A stretch of DNA of 64,000 nt from Alpinimonas psychrophila (GTDB taxonomy: Bacteria > Actinomycetota > Actinomycetes > Actinomycetales > Microbacteriaceae): the NCBI RefSeq assembly GCF_014137865.1, contig NZ_JACGWU010000001.1, positions 372,001 to 436,000 of the forward strand, written 5' to 3'. Under the pieces are notes generated by a model. That model ran no database searches. It was given only the letters and a program-made list of their open reading frames with translations, and had not been told where the DNA came from. Shown here one piece after another: positions 38,028 through 46,544 of the stretch; position 1 is the stretch's first letter; every line of letters starts with the position of its first letter. The translations under genes and the position numbers were made by a program.

Positions 38028-41000
38028 ATGAAACTACAGTTCAAGGTCCAGAAGTACCAGACCCATGCTGTCGACTCGGTTGTCGAGATATTCGAGGGGC
38101 AGCCCAAGCACGACGGCATCTCGTATCGAATTGACCCTGGCAAGGTGACGCCCGCCTCGAACCCGACGCTGTTCGAGACGAACGATACGCCCGACTCTGG
38201 GCTTCGGAACGCCGACATCGCACTCTCCTCTACTCAGCTGCTGGACAACGTTCGTAAGGTCCAGCGGTCTCGCAACCTGCCGCTGTCGACGATGCTTATC
38301 GATAGCAAGGCGGCCCCGGGGGCTCCGAACTTGGATGTTGAAATGGAGACGGGTACCGGAAAGACGTACGTCTACATCAAGACGATCTTGGAACTTCACA
38401 AGCGGTATGGCTGGTCGAAGTACATCATCGTGGTGCCCTCGGTCGCGATCCGTGAGGGCGTCAAAAAATCACTCGATGACACCTCCGAGCACTTCCAGCA
38501 GCTTTACGGGACCAAGCCTCGATCGTTCGTCTACAATTCCTCGCAACTGCACGAGATCGAGCGTTTCAGCTCCGATGCCGGGGTGCAGGTGATGATCATC
38601 AATATCCAGGCTTTCAACGCGACGGGCAAGGATAACCGTCGCATTTATGACGTGCTCGACGACTTCCAGTCGCGACGTCCAATTGACGTGATCGCGGCGA
38701 ACCGACCCATCGTCATCATCGATGAACCGCAGAAGATTGGTGCTGAGAAGTCACTCGATGCGCTTTCACGCTTCCACGGCTTGATGATGTTGAGGTACTC
38801 GGCAACGCACAAGGTGGAACACACGAAGGTGCACCGCCTCGACGCCTTGGACGCGTACAAGCACAAGTTGGTCAAGAAAATCGCGGTGCGCGGCATCACA
38901 GTGAAGGGCTTGGCCGGATCTACTGCTTACCTGTATCTGGACGCTATCGAGATCGCCAAAGGCGCGAAGCCACGTGCTCGAATCGAGATCGAAGTGCAAA
39001 CCCAGACTGGCATCAAACGTCAGGTCAAGCGCCTCGATGTCGGTGCAAACTTGCACGATGTGTCGAATGGAATTGAGGCGTACAAGGGCTTGTTCATCAC
39101 TGAAATCGACGCGAACCGCGACGTAATCGAGCTCAGTAATGGCGACGTCGTCATCGCCGGGCAGCTCGCCGACCGTGACGCCACGGAGGAGACGAAGCGG
39201 CGCATCCAGATTCGTGAGGTCATCCGTGCACATTTAGACAAGGAACGTGAATTGTTCAGCCAGGGCATCAAGGTGCTCTCACTATTCTTCATCGACGAGG
39301 TTGCCAAATATCGCGACTACGGCCGCGAAGATACCCTCGGTGACTATGCCCGCGTGTTTGAGGAAGAGTATTCTGCGATCCGCGACGAGGTACTGGGCGA
39401 GCTGGCTATCGATAACATGACCGAGGAGTTCCAGCAGTACTTGCGCCGCGATGAGGTCCGAAAGGTGCACGAGGGATACTTCTCGATCGACAAGAAATCC
39501 AAGCATCAAGTTGACGGCAATGTCTCCGGCCGCAGCGAAGACAAAGGTCAGTCCACCGACATTGATGCGTACGACCTGATCCTTAAAGGCAGGGATCGAT
39601 TGCTTTTGTTCACTGAGCCGGTCCGATTCATCTTCTCCCACTCCGCGCTGCGCGAGGGCTGGGACAATCCCAACGTGTTCGTCATGGGCATGCTCAAGAA
39701 GAGCGACAACACCGTCTCCCGTCGCCAAGAGATCGGCCGCGGCCTGCGCCTCGCGGTCAACCAGCTCGGCGAGCGAATGGACAACCCAGCCACCGTTCAT
39801 GACATCAACGAGCTGACGGTGGTCACTGACGAGTCGTATACCGACTTCGTTGCCGGACTCCAGAAGGAGATCTCGGAGTCCCTAGCTGCCCGACCGCGCA
39901 AGGCTACTCCAGAGTATTTTGCTGGCAAGATCGTCGAGGATGTTACGACCGGAACTATTCACACGATCTCGTCAGACGAGGCAAAGCAACTCCAGTACTG
40001 GCTAACGGTTAACGCCTTTATCGACTATGAACAGCACCTCACCGACAAGTGGTTCGGTCGGGCCGAATTGCCAGAGATGCCCGAGCTACCGGCCTCGCTG
40101 CAGCCGTACTTTTATCAGGTTGCCGAACTAATTGACGCTCTACACGTCGCGGCGCCGGAGATCACCGACGACCGCAAGCCGAAGAGGATCCCGCTCAACG
40201 AGGCGAACTTCGCCAAGAAGGAATTCCAAGCGCTCTGGGGTCGGATCAACCACAAGGCGGTCTACCAAGTCGAGTTCGACTCGGCCGAGCTGATCCACAA
40301 GTCGATTGGGCATCTGGACAAGCACCTGAACGTCGCCGCGATGCAGTACGTCATCCAAGCAGGGCAGCAGCGCGAGAAATTGGAGGCTGACGACCTCGCG
40401 AGCGGCTCGGGGTTCGTGGTGTCGACGACGCAGACTCACACCGAGACCGTGAGTTCGGGCTCGCAAGTGAAGTACGACTTGCTTGGTGAGATTACTGAGA
40501 AGACCCAGCTCACCCGTCGCACGGTTTCCGCTATCCTCCGCGGTATTGCACCTGGCACATTCGGTAAGTTCCGTCTCAACCCCGAGCAGTTCATTACGGA
40601 GGCGGCGCGGCTGATCAACGAGCAGAAGGCGACCGTCATTGTCGAGCATCTGACCTACGACGCGCTGGAGGAGCGGTTCGACTCAGCGATCTTCACAGAG
40701 AATCAAACCGCGCAGGACTTCAGTAAGGCGGGGGACAAGCTCAAGAAACACATCTACGACTTTGTGGTGACTGACTCGAAGATCGAGCGCGCGTTCGTCA
40801 CCGAGCTGGACACAAGTACGGAGGTCGCTGTTTACGCGAAGCTTCCGCGCGGGTTCTTCATCCCGACTCCGGTGGGTGATTACAACCCCGACTGGGCGAT
40901 CGCGTTCACCGCAGGCAGCGTCAAGCATGTCTACTTCGTTGCCGAGACCAAGGGCTCGCTTTCGACCCTGCAGCTCAAGGGCGTCGAGGACGCCAAGATC

Positions 41001-41108
41001 GAGTGTGCCCGCAAATTCTTTGAGTCCTTGAGCGAGAAAAACGGCCAAGACGTCATCTATGACGTGGTTACCGACTACACCGAGCTGATGCAGCTTGTGA
41101 CGACCTAA
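38028..41108 (+). CDS. res: Type III restriction endonuclease subunit (Res)
   Basis: Protein of 1026 residues, the normal size of Res. Helicase motif I METGTGKTYVYIKT is near residue 108, motif II as VIIDEPQKIG near 231, and motif VI RRQEIGRGLRLAVN near 567. The C-terminal PD-(D/E)XK nuclease shows NPDWAIAF near 955 and YFVAETKGS near 973. Together with Mod it would cut DNA lacking the methyl mark after translocation between two inverted sites. ATG 38028 lies 5 bases after mod. All motifs needed for activity are present. Confidence 0.92.
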   Translation: MKLQFKVQKYQTHAVDSVVEIFEGQPKHDGISYRIDPGKVTPASNPTLFETNDTPDSGLRNADIALSSTQLLDNVRKVQRSRNLPLSTMLIDSKAAPGAPNLDVEMETGTGKTYVYIKTILELHKRYGWSKYIIVVPSVAIREGVKKSLDDTSEHFQQLYGTKPRSFVYNSSQLHEIERFSSDAGVQVMIINIQAFNATGKDNRRIYDVLDDFQSRRPIDVIAANRPIVIIDEPQKIGAEKSLDALSRFHGLMMLRYSATHKVEHTKVHRLDALDAYKHKLVKKIAVRGITVKGLAGSTAYLYLDAIEIAKGAKPRARIEIEVQTQTGIKRQVKRLDVGANLHDVSNGIEAYKGLFITEIDANRDVIELSNGDVVIAGQLADRDATEETKRRIQIREVIRAHLDKERELFSQGIKVLSLFFIDEVAKYRDYGREDTLGDYARVFEEEYSAIRDEVLGELAIDNMTEEFQQYLRRDEVRKVHEGYFSIDKKSKHQVDGNVSGRSEDKGQSTDIDAYDLILKGRDRLLLFTEPVRFIFSHSALREGWDNPNVFVMGMLKKSDNTVSRRQEIGRGLRLAVNQLGERMDNPATVHDINELTVVTDESYTDFVAGLQKEISESLAARPRKATPEYFAGKIVEDVTTGTIHTISSDEAKQLQYWLTVNAFIDYEQHLTDKWFGRAELPEMPELPASLQPYFYQVAELIDALHVAAPEITDDRKPKRIPLNEANFAKKEFQALWGRINHKAVYQVEFDSAELIHKSIGHLDKHLNVAAMQYVIQAGQQREKLEADDLASGSGFVVSTTQTHTETVSSGSQVKYDLLGEITEKTQLTRRTVSAILRGIAPGTFGKFRLNPEQFITEAARLINEQKATVIVEHLTYDALEERFDSAIFTENQTAQDFSKAGDKLKKHIYDFVVTDSKIERAFVTELDTSTEVAVYAKLPRGFFIPTPVGDYNPDWAIAFTAGSVKHVYFVAETKGSLSTLQLKGVEDAKIECARKFFESLSEKNGQDVIYDVVTDYTELMQLVTT

Positions 41109-41120
41109 GGGAGAAACAAG

Positions 41121-42893
41121 ATGTCGTTCCAGACCCCGCGAAGCATCGAGGAGATGCTTACAGCCATCCACAAGCGTGAATATCTAATGCCCGCGATCCA
41201 GCGTGAGTTCGTCTGGGGCGTTGACCAAATCACCAAGCTCGTGGACAGCCTTATGCGCGGATACCCTGTTGGCTCGTTCCTGCTCTGGGACGTCAAACCA
41301 GAGACTGCGCAGTCGTACACGTTCTACGAGTTCCTCACGAACTACCACGAGCGCGACAACCCTTATGCCGACAGGGCCACGGTCACAGCGGGCAGTGGCA
41401 CCATTGCTGTGCTCGACGGGCAGCAGCGTCTGACCTCGCTGAACATCGCCCTCTACGGGAGCTTCGCCGAGAAGAAAAAGTACGCCTGGTGGAACAGCAC
41501 TGATGCGTTTCCGGTGAAGCGGCTTTACCTCAACCTCGTAGATGACCCCGATGAGGAGGAGCTGGGCCTGAAGTACGACCTGCGCTTCCTCACGGATGCG
41601 GAGGCTTCAGCGGAGGAGGGTGGCCAAGACAAGTGGTTCCGAGTCGGGGCCGTGCTCGACCTCACGAACTCGGGCCCAGCGATCATGAAGGAGTTGGAGC
41701 GCCGTAACATCGCCAACTCTGGCGACGCGTTCCAGCGAATGTATGACCTCTATGAGGCGGTTCGCATCCTCAAGCCGATGAACTACTTTCTGGTGACGGA
41801 CCAGGACCCGGATAAGGTACTGGAAATCTTCGTCCGGGTGAACAGCGGCGGGACCACACTCTCTTACTCAGACCTGCTGCTCTCAATGGCCACCAACCAG
41901 TGGAGCGAACTCGATGCCCGAGAAGAGGTTCGCTCCCTAGTCAGTGACCTCAACAGCAATGCTGGTCGCCAGTTCTCGTTCTCTAAGGACGTCGTCCTCA
42001 AAACCGCGTTGACTATCGCCGGTGTGGACGTTCGGTTTAAAGTCGCCAATTTCACGCAAGTAAACATGGCGAAGGTAGAGACCGCCTGGCCACAGATCAA
42101 GAACGCTCTGTTGCGCGCCGCAACCCTGCTTCAGCAGTTCGGGTTCAACGAGCGCAACCTCACTGCCAACAGCGTGATCGTGCCAATCGCCCACTACCTC
42201 CATTTGCGAGGCGCCGGGGACTCATATCTCGACTCCACCACGGACTCGACCGACCGTTTGGTGCTCCAGCGGTGGGTCACTCGATCCCTCATCAAGCGCG
42301 GCATTTGGGGTTCCGGTCTGGACACGACCCTGACGCGCATCCGCGAAGCGCTCACGGCTAACGAGACGACGGGTTTTCCCGTCGGCGATGTCGAGGCTGC
42401 GATGTCTTCGGTCGGCAAGGGCTTGTCATTCGATGCTGCAGAAGTTGACGAGTTGCTGAATCTCAAGTACGCAGGGCAACGCACTTTCTCAGTACTTTCT
42501 GTGCTCTACCCCGGGCTGGATCTGGGTAAGAAGTTTCACGAGGACCACATCTTTCCGAAGTCGCGCTTTACCAAGAAGAAGCTAATCGGGGCAGGAGTCG
42601 ATGCGGACAGGGTTAACGACTACCTCGATGCCTTTAACCTTCTTCCGAACCTCCAGTTGCTGGCGGGGACAGCCAATATCGAGAAGCAAGATGCGTTGCC
42701 CGGCGACTGGATCGCGGCGGCGTTCCCTTCCGAGGAAAAGCGTACAACTTACCTCGACGAGAACGACCTCGACGGGCTTCCAGTCGACATTGCCGGCTTC
42801 CTCACGTTCTTCGAGCAACGTAAGGCGCGAGTGCGGGACAGGCTCGTGAAGGCGCTCGGGACATCCGCTGTGGCTGTTCTTGCCAAGGAGTGA
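41121..42893 (+). CDS. DUF262 (ParB-like) / HNH nuclease protein, GmrSD-type
   Basis: Protein of 590 residues with an N-terminal DUF262 domain (YLMPAIQREFVWGVDQITKL and VLDGQQRLTSLNIALYG, residues about 15-110) and a C-terminal HNH motif FHEDHIFPKSRF near residue 473 (DUF1524-like). This is the GmrSD architecture, known from type IV enzymes that attack modified phage DNA. AGGGAG precedes the ATG. It lies 12 bases after res, so it is probably part of the same operon and may extend defence to phages whose DNA modification blocks the type III enzyme (inference). Confidence 0.85.
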   Translation: MSFQTPRSIEEMLTAIHKREYLMPAIQREFVWGVDQITKLVDSLMRGYPVGSFLLWDVKPETAQSYTFYEFLTNYHERDNPYADRATVTAGSGTIAVLDGQQRLTSLNIALYGSFAEKKKYAWWNSTDAFPVKRLYLNLVDDPDEEELGLKYDLRFLTDAEASAEEGGQDKWFRVGAVLDLTNSGPAIMKELERRNIANSGDAFQRMYDLYEAVRILKPMNYFLVTDQDPDKVLEIFVRVNSGGTTLSYSDLLLSMATNQWSELDAREEVRSLVSDLNSNAGRQFSFSKDVVLKTALTIAGVDVRFKVANFTQVNMAKVETAWPQIKNALLRAATLLQQFGFNERNLTANSVIVPIAHYLHLRGAGDSYLDSTTDSTDRLVLQRWVTRSLIKRGIWGSGLDTTLTRIREALTANETTGFPVGDVEAAMSSVGKGLSFDAAEVDELLNLKYAGQRTFSVLSVLYPGLDLGKKFHEDHIFPKSRFTKKKLIGAGVDADRVNDYLDAFNLLPNLQLLAGTANIEKQDALPGDWIAAAFPSEEKRTTYLDENDLDGLPVDIAGFLTFFEQRKARVRDRLVKALGTSAVAVLAKE

Positions 42894-42894
42894 A

Positions 42895-43740
42895 ATGTCG
42901 GAGTCACCCACGGGCTTCGACAATGTCGCGAAGCAGATGTTTGAAGACCTTTTCGGGATGTCGAGCGGCTACCTACTGGATTTCAGCAACGGCACTTTCG
43001 CTTCGTTTGTCCAGACGTGTCTCGGATTCAATCCGTATGCGCGATACGACGGTTCGAAAGCTGTCATACTCCGGCAGATCTGGCTGAACGAGCCGTTCGC
43101 CGATGTCGCCAAACTCAACCTCGATCTCTTGGAACGGTGGAAGTTGAACAAGCTGAAAACCGATGAGGATCCGACAAAGTATGAGCAACATGTGCTTGAG
43201 ACGATCACAGCGTTGTTCAGCTCTTCGGAGCGGCCCGCCTTGACGACCGACGACCTCGCCTTTCTCGACATGGCCCTCGGTGCGGTCGATCTCGCCGCGC
43301 TACCCAGCGAACTGACTGCCCGGCAGGTCGTTGCCTCCCGACTCGATGAGATCGATCGGGCGCTGGATGCCGGGGCGCCATTGGCCGTGATCTTTTTGGT
43401 CGGCAGCACTCTTGAAGGCCTGCTCGCCGAGCTAGCGCAGGCGCAAGCAACGACATTCACTACATCGCCGGTGGCGCCAAGAACTAGAGGGGCTGTAAAG
43501 CCGCTGGATACATGGACACTCTCCGAGCTGATCGCAGTTTCTCGTGCCCTCGGAGTCCTCAGTGAGGACGTGGCCAAGCACGCCGATCAGGTTCGGAACT
43601 TCCGCAACTACATCCACCCGCGGCAGCAGCTCAAGGAGAGTTTCGAGCCGCGGATGGAGACGGCTCGAATCGCCCAGCAAGTGCTGCGTGCTGCCTTGGT
43701 GGACCTCAAGGAACTCACCGGAGCCCCCACACCCAACTGA
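42895..43740 (+). CDS. Hypothetical protein with C-terminal HEPN-like motif
   Basis: Unrecognised protein of 281 residues. The N-terminal half is predicted mixed helical (YLLDFSNGTFASFVQTCLGF). The C-terminal domain is all-helical and contains R234-N-F-R-N-Y-I-H241, an R-x6-H arrangement compatible with the HEPN ribonuclease motif, in a setting (SRALGVLSEDVAKHADQVRN) often seen in abortive-infection and HEPN-like proteins. ATG 42895 lies 1 base after the nuclease stop. Last gene of the restriction operon; it could be an RNA-cleaving effector or an accessory factor, but this rests on one short motif. Confidence 0.6.
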   Translation: MSESPTGFDNVAKQMFEDLFGMSSGYLLDFSNGTFASFVQTCLGFNPYARYDGSKAVILRQIWLNEPFADVAKLNLDLLERWKLNKLKTDEDPTKYEQHVLETITALFSSSERPALTTDDLAFLDMALGAVDLAALPSELTARQVVASRLDEIDRALDAGAPLAVIFLVGSTLEGLLAELAQAQATTFTTSPVAPRTRGAVKPLDTWTLSELIAVSRALGVLSEDVAKHADQVRNFRNYIHPRQQLKESFEPRMETARIAQQVLRAALVDLKELTGAPTPN

Positions 43741-44285
43741 GCCACCACGCCTCTTGCAGATCGAGGTAGCCGCCTTCGGCGACGGTAGTCCACCTCCTTG
43801 TTGAGTGAGGAGAGGTGGCTGTCGATGACGGTCTCGATGTGTGTGATGTCGGCGGGCTACGGCTACAAGTTATCTCCTCCGCACAGTAGTCGCCGGTGAC
43901 GACGACCGATCTATTTAGACTCCACTGACGAGGTATTACAATGCCGACGGAACCACGCCCGGAAGGCGGATGGGCGACAGTCAGCACGCATCATCGCGGC
44001 ATACCGAGGCCGCTACCGCATCTCGACGCCTTCTGCGCTCGGTGCACCGTCTGAGTCCGCGATTCAGAAGATCGACTGTGCCCGAGGAGAAGCGGCGCTG
44101 TGAGCCACTGAACTTAAGCAACCGGGCGCACCGACTCCGTGTTATCCCGTAAGCCGGGTAGTTCCCGGACGTGGACTCTGACACGGTTGTCGTTGGTAGA
44201 TGCGAGTAGCTGCCGCGTCTTGAAGTGTAAAGCGCTGAGTACATCACTCAATTTGCCGCTAAAGATGAGCGTACCAGCGCTCTGT
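43741..44285. other. Gene-free stretch between two defence modules, with possible gene remnant
   Basis: No intact gene is supported. On the minus strand, about 43740-43860, a short coding-like run (ADITHIETVIDSHLSSLNKE) begins just after a stop and has no start or extension, so it may be a relic. The rest reads through many stops in all frames. It probably marks a junction between independently acquired modules. Confidence 0.45.
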
Positions 44286-44313
44286 TTGACTATATTCGGT
44301 TGTATTCTAAAGT
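44286..44313 (+). promoter_or_regulatory. Candidate promoter of the XRE-ImmA/DUF6119 module
   Basis: The -35 TTGACT (44286-44291) and -10 TAAAGT (44308-44313) are 16 bases apart, about 40 bases before the ATG at 44353 with its GAGGAGA ribosome site at 44341-44347. This local region is clearly A/T-rich. Confidence 0.5.
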
Positions 44314-44352
44314 TTCGTGCTAGAGTCGCCTTACCGACTAGAGGAGAACGGC

Positions 44353-45099
44353 ATGGAAGCGCAGTACGAGGGTGATGATTGGAGGAGTGAGTTCCTGCCA
44401 GAGGAGCTTGCCGCGATACGCGACCGGGTCCCGACCGCTATCCATGAAAGCCAGGATCGCTCCGCTCGCGCTCACACGGCATACAACGATCCCGATGGTG
44501 ACCAGAATGTGTACGGCGCAGGTATGGCTCGGGGTGTTCAGAAGGAGTTGCGGGCACTCCTCTCAGATCTGCCCTCTTATCGTGAGGCCAAGGTTCCGAA
44601 CACGCGCCGGACGCTCACCTTCGTCGGAAATACGCTGATCTTTCCACAGCGCGTCGGCAAGCAGATGCCTCGCAATTTCCGTCGTGTTCGCCTGAGCTAT
44701 CTCCCCGAATCGCGCCGCGAACTTCTCGCGAAGACCAGCAACGTCAAGTATTCAGATCCCGGGCTCTTCGACATCGAGCAGATATTGAGCGATGACCAAC
44801 CTGCATCGCTGAATGACGCGATCGATCACCTGGAAATTGCCAGCCCTCGGGCGACGCTATTCGTTCCCTACTACAGCAGCACGCCACGAGGAGTAGGCAC
44901 GATTTACTTCGCTCCGGCGCGACTGAACGGACTCTACCTGGAGTTCACTGACCCCGAGCTCTTCACTTACCAGCAGACCCCTGCTTCGGTCGAGCAGACA
45001 AATGTCAAGTTGAAGCCGGTGGCTGGTTTCGCTGGTGGTGAGCGCCCTCGTACCTCAGTAAAGCTACGACAGCTTCCTGCCGAGCTGGAGAGAAGTTGA
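44353..45099 (+). CDS. Unrecognised protein, first gene of the XRE-ImmA module
   Basis: Protein of 248 residues with no domain I recognise. It has a charged, helical N-terminus (LPEELAAIRDRVPTAIHES), then a beta-rich region with FVGNTLIFPQRVGKQMPRNF and TLFVPYYSSTPRGVGTIYFA that suggests an aromatic-rich binding core, and no signal peptide or membrane segment. The start is set by GAGGAGA 5 bases upstream. It is coupled to the regulator-protease gene by overlapping stop and start. It may be a partner controlled or cleaved by that protein, but this is inference. Confidence 0.7.
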   Translation: MEAQYEGDDWRSEFLPEELAAIRDRVPTAIHESQDRSARAHTAYNDPDGDQNVYGAGMARGVQKELRALLSDLPSYREAKVPNTRRTLTFVGNTLIFPQRVGKQMPRNFRRVRLSYLPESRRELLAKTSNVKYSDPGLFDIEQILSDDQPASLNDAIDHLEIASPRATLFVPYYSSTPRGVGTIYFAPARLNGLYLEFTDPELFTYQQTPASVEQTNVKLKPVAGFAGGERPRTSVKLRQLPAELERS

Positions 45100-46256
45100 G
45101 GGTGAACGAGGCAAGTGGCTCTGGTCGCGATCTCGTGGACATCGCAAGGCTTTTCGATCCCGCTCGACTCGCACAGGCGCGCCGGATCAGCAAGATGTCG
45201 AAGGCTGATCTCCACCGGAAGGTCGGAGTTTCGGCGGCCGCCATCGGGCAGTATGAACGCGGTGAAGTGCGCCCTCGTGCTGAGACGGTAGCGGCACTTG
45301 CCCGCGCGTTGCACGTGCCCCCAGAGTTTTTTGCTCTTGGACGCCCGCGCGTGCAGGTGGATATCGCCGAAGCCTCGTTCCGGCGTCTCCGCTCCACAAC
45401 TGTCACACAACAACAGCAGGCAACTGCCTATGTCGAGCAAACGTGGGAACTCAGTTGCTACCTCGAAGAGAGCGTCGAGTTCCCCGAACTCAACCTCCCT
45501 GCCTGGGCGCTTGCAGATTCCGACGATGTGCCGGACCCTGTGACAGCGGCTCGCGCCATACGACAACACTGGAACTTGGGGGCCGGACCAATCCAGCACC
45601 TGGTGTACCAGCTGGAACAGCACGGCATTTTAACGGTCTTTTTTTCCATGAAGGAAGACAGCACACTCGATGAGAAGAGCCGTATTGATGCCTTCTCCAC
45701 CGTCGTGTTGCCGCGTCCGATCATCGTGCTCACACCAGACAAGGCCAACGATGTTATGCGGCACCGGTTCTCAGCAGCGCACGAACTCGGGCATGTAGTG
45801 CTGCATCATGGTCGCCAGGGAACGGACAGCCAACTGGAGCGGCAGGCAGATATGTTCGCAGCCGAGTTCCTGACGCCTCGCGAGATTATCCGTGATCAGC
45901 TCCCGAATCGTCTGAATTTCAAGAAGTACGAGGAACTTGGGCAGAGGTGGGGGGTCTCAGTTCAATCTCTGATCTACAGATCGCGAGAGCTGGAGCTCAT
46001 CTCTGAATCCACTGCCCGGCGTGCTTACATCACACTGAGCAGTCTCCCGCGACGCACGATGCCGGTTGAAGATTACGAAGGTGAGCGTCCCGAACTTTTG
46101 AAATCCGCCATCGAACTTCTCGCCGGCGTTGGCGTGTCGTTGAGCCAGATAGCGACCGACCTACAGATGACGCCACGGCATATACGACGCCTCGCGGACA
46201 TCGACGACCCGCAACCGAAGCTCTCCCTCGTGCAGAGCCATCCGAACGGTAAGTAG
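45096..46256 (+). CDS. XRE-family regulator fused to ImmA/IrrE metallopeptidase
   Basis: Protein of 386 residues. An N-terminal XRE helix-turn-helix (MSKADLHRKVGVSAAAIGQY, about residues 33-60) is joined to an ImmA/IrrE zinc peptidase with HELGHVVLHH at residues 229-238. Such fusions act as sensors that relieve repression or cleave a repressor on DNA damage or phage entry. TTG 45096 fits the GGAG site and overlaps the preceding stop; GTG 45102 is an alternative. It likely regulates the module in which it lies (44353-48155). Confidence 0.85.
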   Translation: MRVNEASGSGRDLVDIARLFDPARLAQARRISKMSKADLHRKVGVSAAAIGQYERGEVRPRAETVAALARALHVPPEFFALGRPRVQVDIAEASFRRLRSTTVTQQQQATAYVEQTWELSCYLEESVEFPELNLPAWALADSDDVPDPVTAARAIRQHWNLGAGPIQHLVYQLEQHGILTVFFSMKEDSTLDEKSRIDAFSTVVLPRPIIVLTPDKANDVMRHRFSAAHELGHVVLHHGRQGTDSQLERQADMFAAEFLTPREIIRDQLPNRLNFKKYEELGQRWGVSVQSLIYRSRELELISESTARRAYITLSSLPRRTMPVEDYEGERPELLKSAIELLAGVGVSLSQIATDLQMTPRHIRRLADIDDPQPKLSLVQSHPNGK

Positions 46257-46294
46257 TCGTAGCGGGATTTCCCCGCGCGAGAAAGGAAACAATC

Positions 46295-46534
46295 ATGGGA
46301 GCGCCCAACAAGCGAGTTGTGCAACGTCGAAGTGACGGTGACTGGGAAGTACGCAAGCCTGGCGACGACCGAGCAAGCGCAGTCACATCAACACAGGCCG
46401 AAGGAATCAAGCGTGCGCGCACCATCCTCGGCAATGACGGCGGTGGTGAACTCCAGGTTCGATCGGTTAGAGGAACGATTCGTTCGCAGGACACGGTCTC
46501 TCCGGGCAACGATCCGCGAGCATCGAAGGGATGA
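46295..46534 (+). CDS. DUF2188 family small protein
   Basis: Protein of 79 residues matching DUF2188: RRSDGDWEVRKPGDDRASAV near the start and a T-x-A-x2-A-like helix (STQAEGIKRARTIL), ending with GGELQVRSVRGTIRSQDT. Function unknown; the family is a small basic domain. AAGGAAA ribosome site, 38 bases after the peptidase gene and 10 bases before the DUF6119 gene. The DUF6119 reading frame is open through this gene in another frame, but codon content favours this one here. Confidence 0.7.
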   Translation: MGAPNKRVVQRRSDGDWEVRKPGDDRASAVTSTQAEGIKRARTILGNDGGGELQVRSVRGTIRSQDTVSPGNDPRASKG

Positions 46535-46544
46535 CGCCAGACTC

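Noticed and set aside
43715-44247. Minus-strand hypothetical genes between the restriction and ImmA modules
   Set aside because: Composition is not coding-like over their length, and no start signals are seen; only a short relic is possible.
46317-46544. N-terminal extension of the DUF6119 protein
   Set aside because: It overlaps the DUF2188 gene in another frame and does not resemble the family N-terminus, which begins at 46545.
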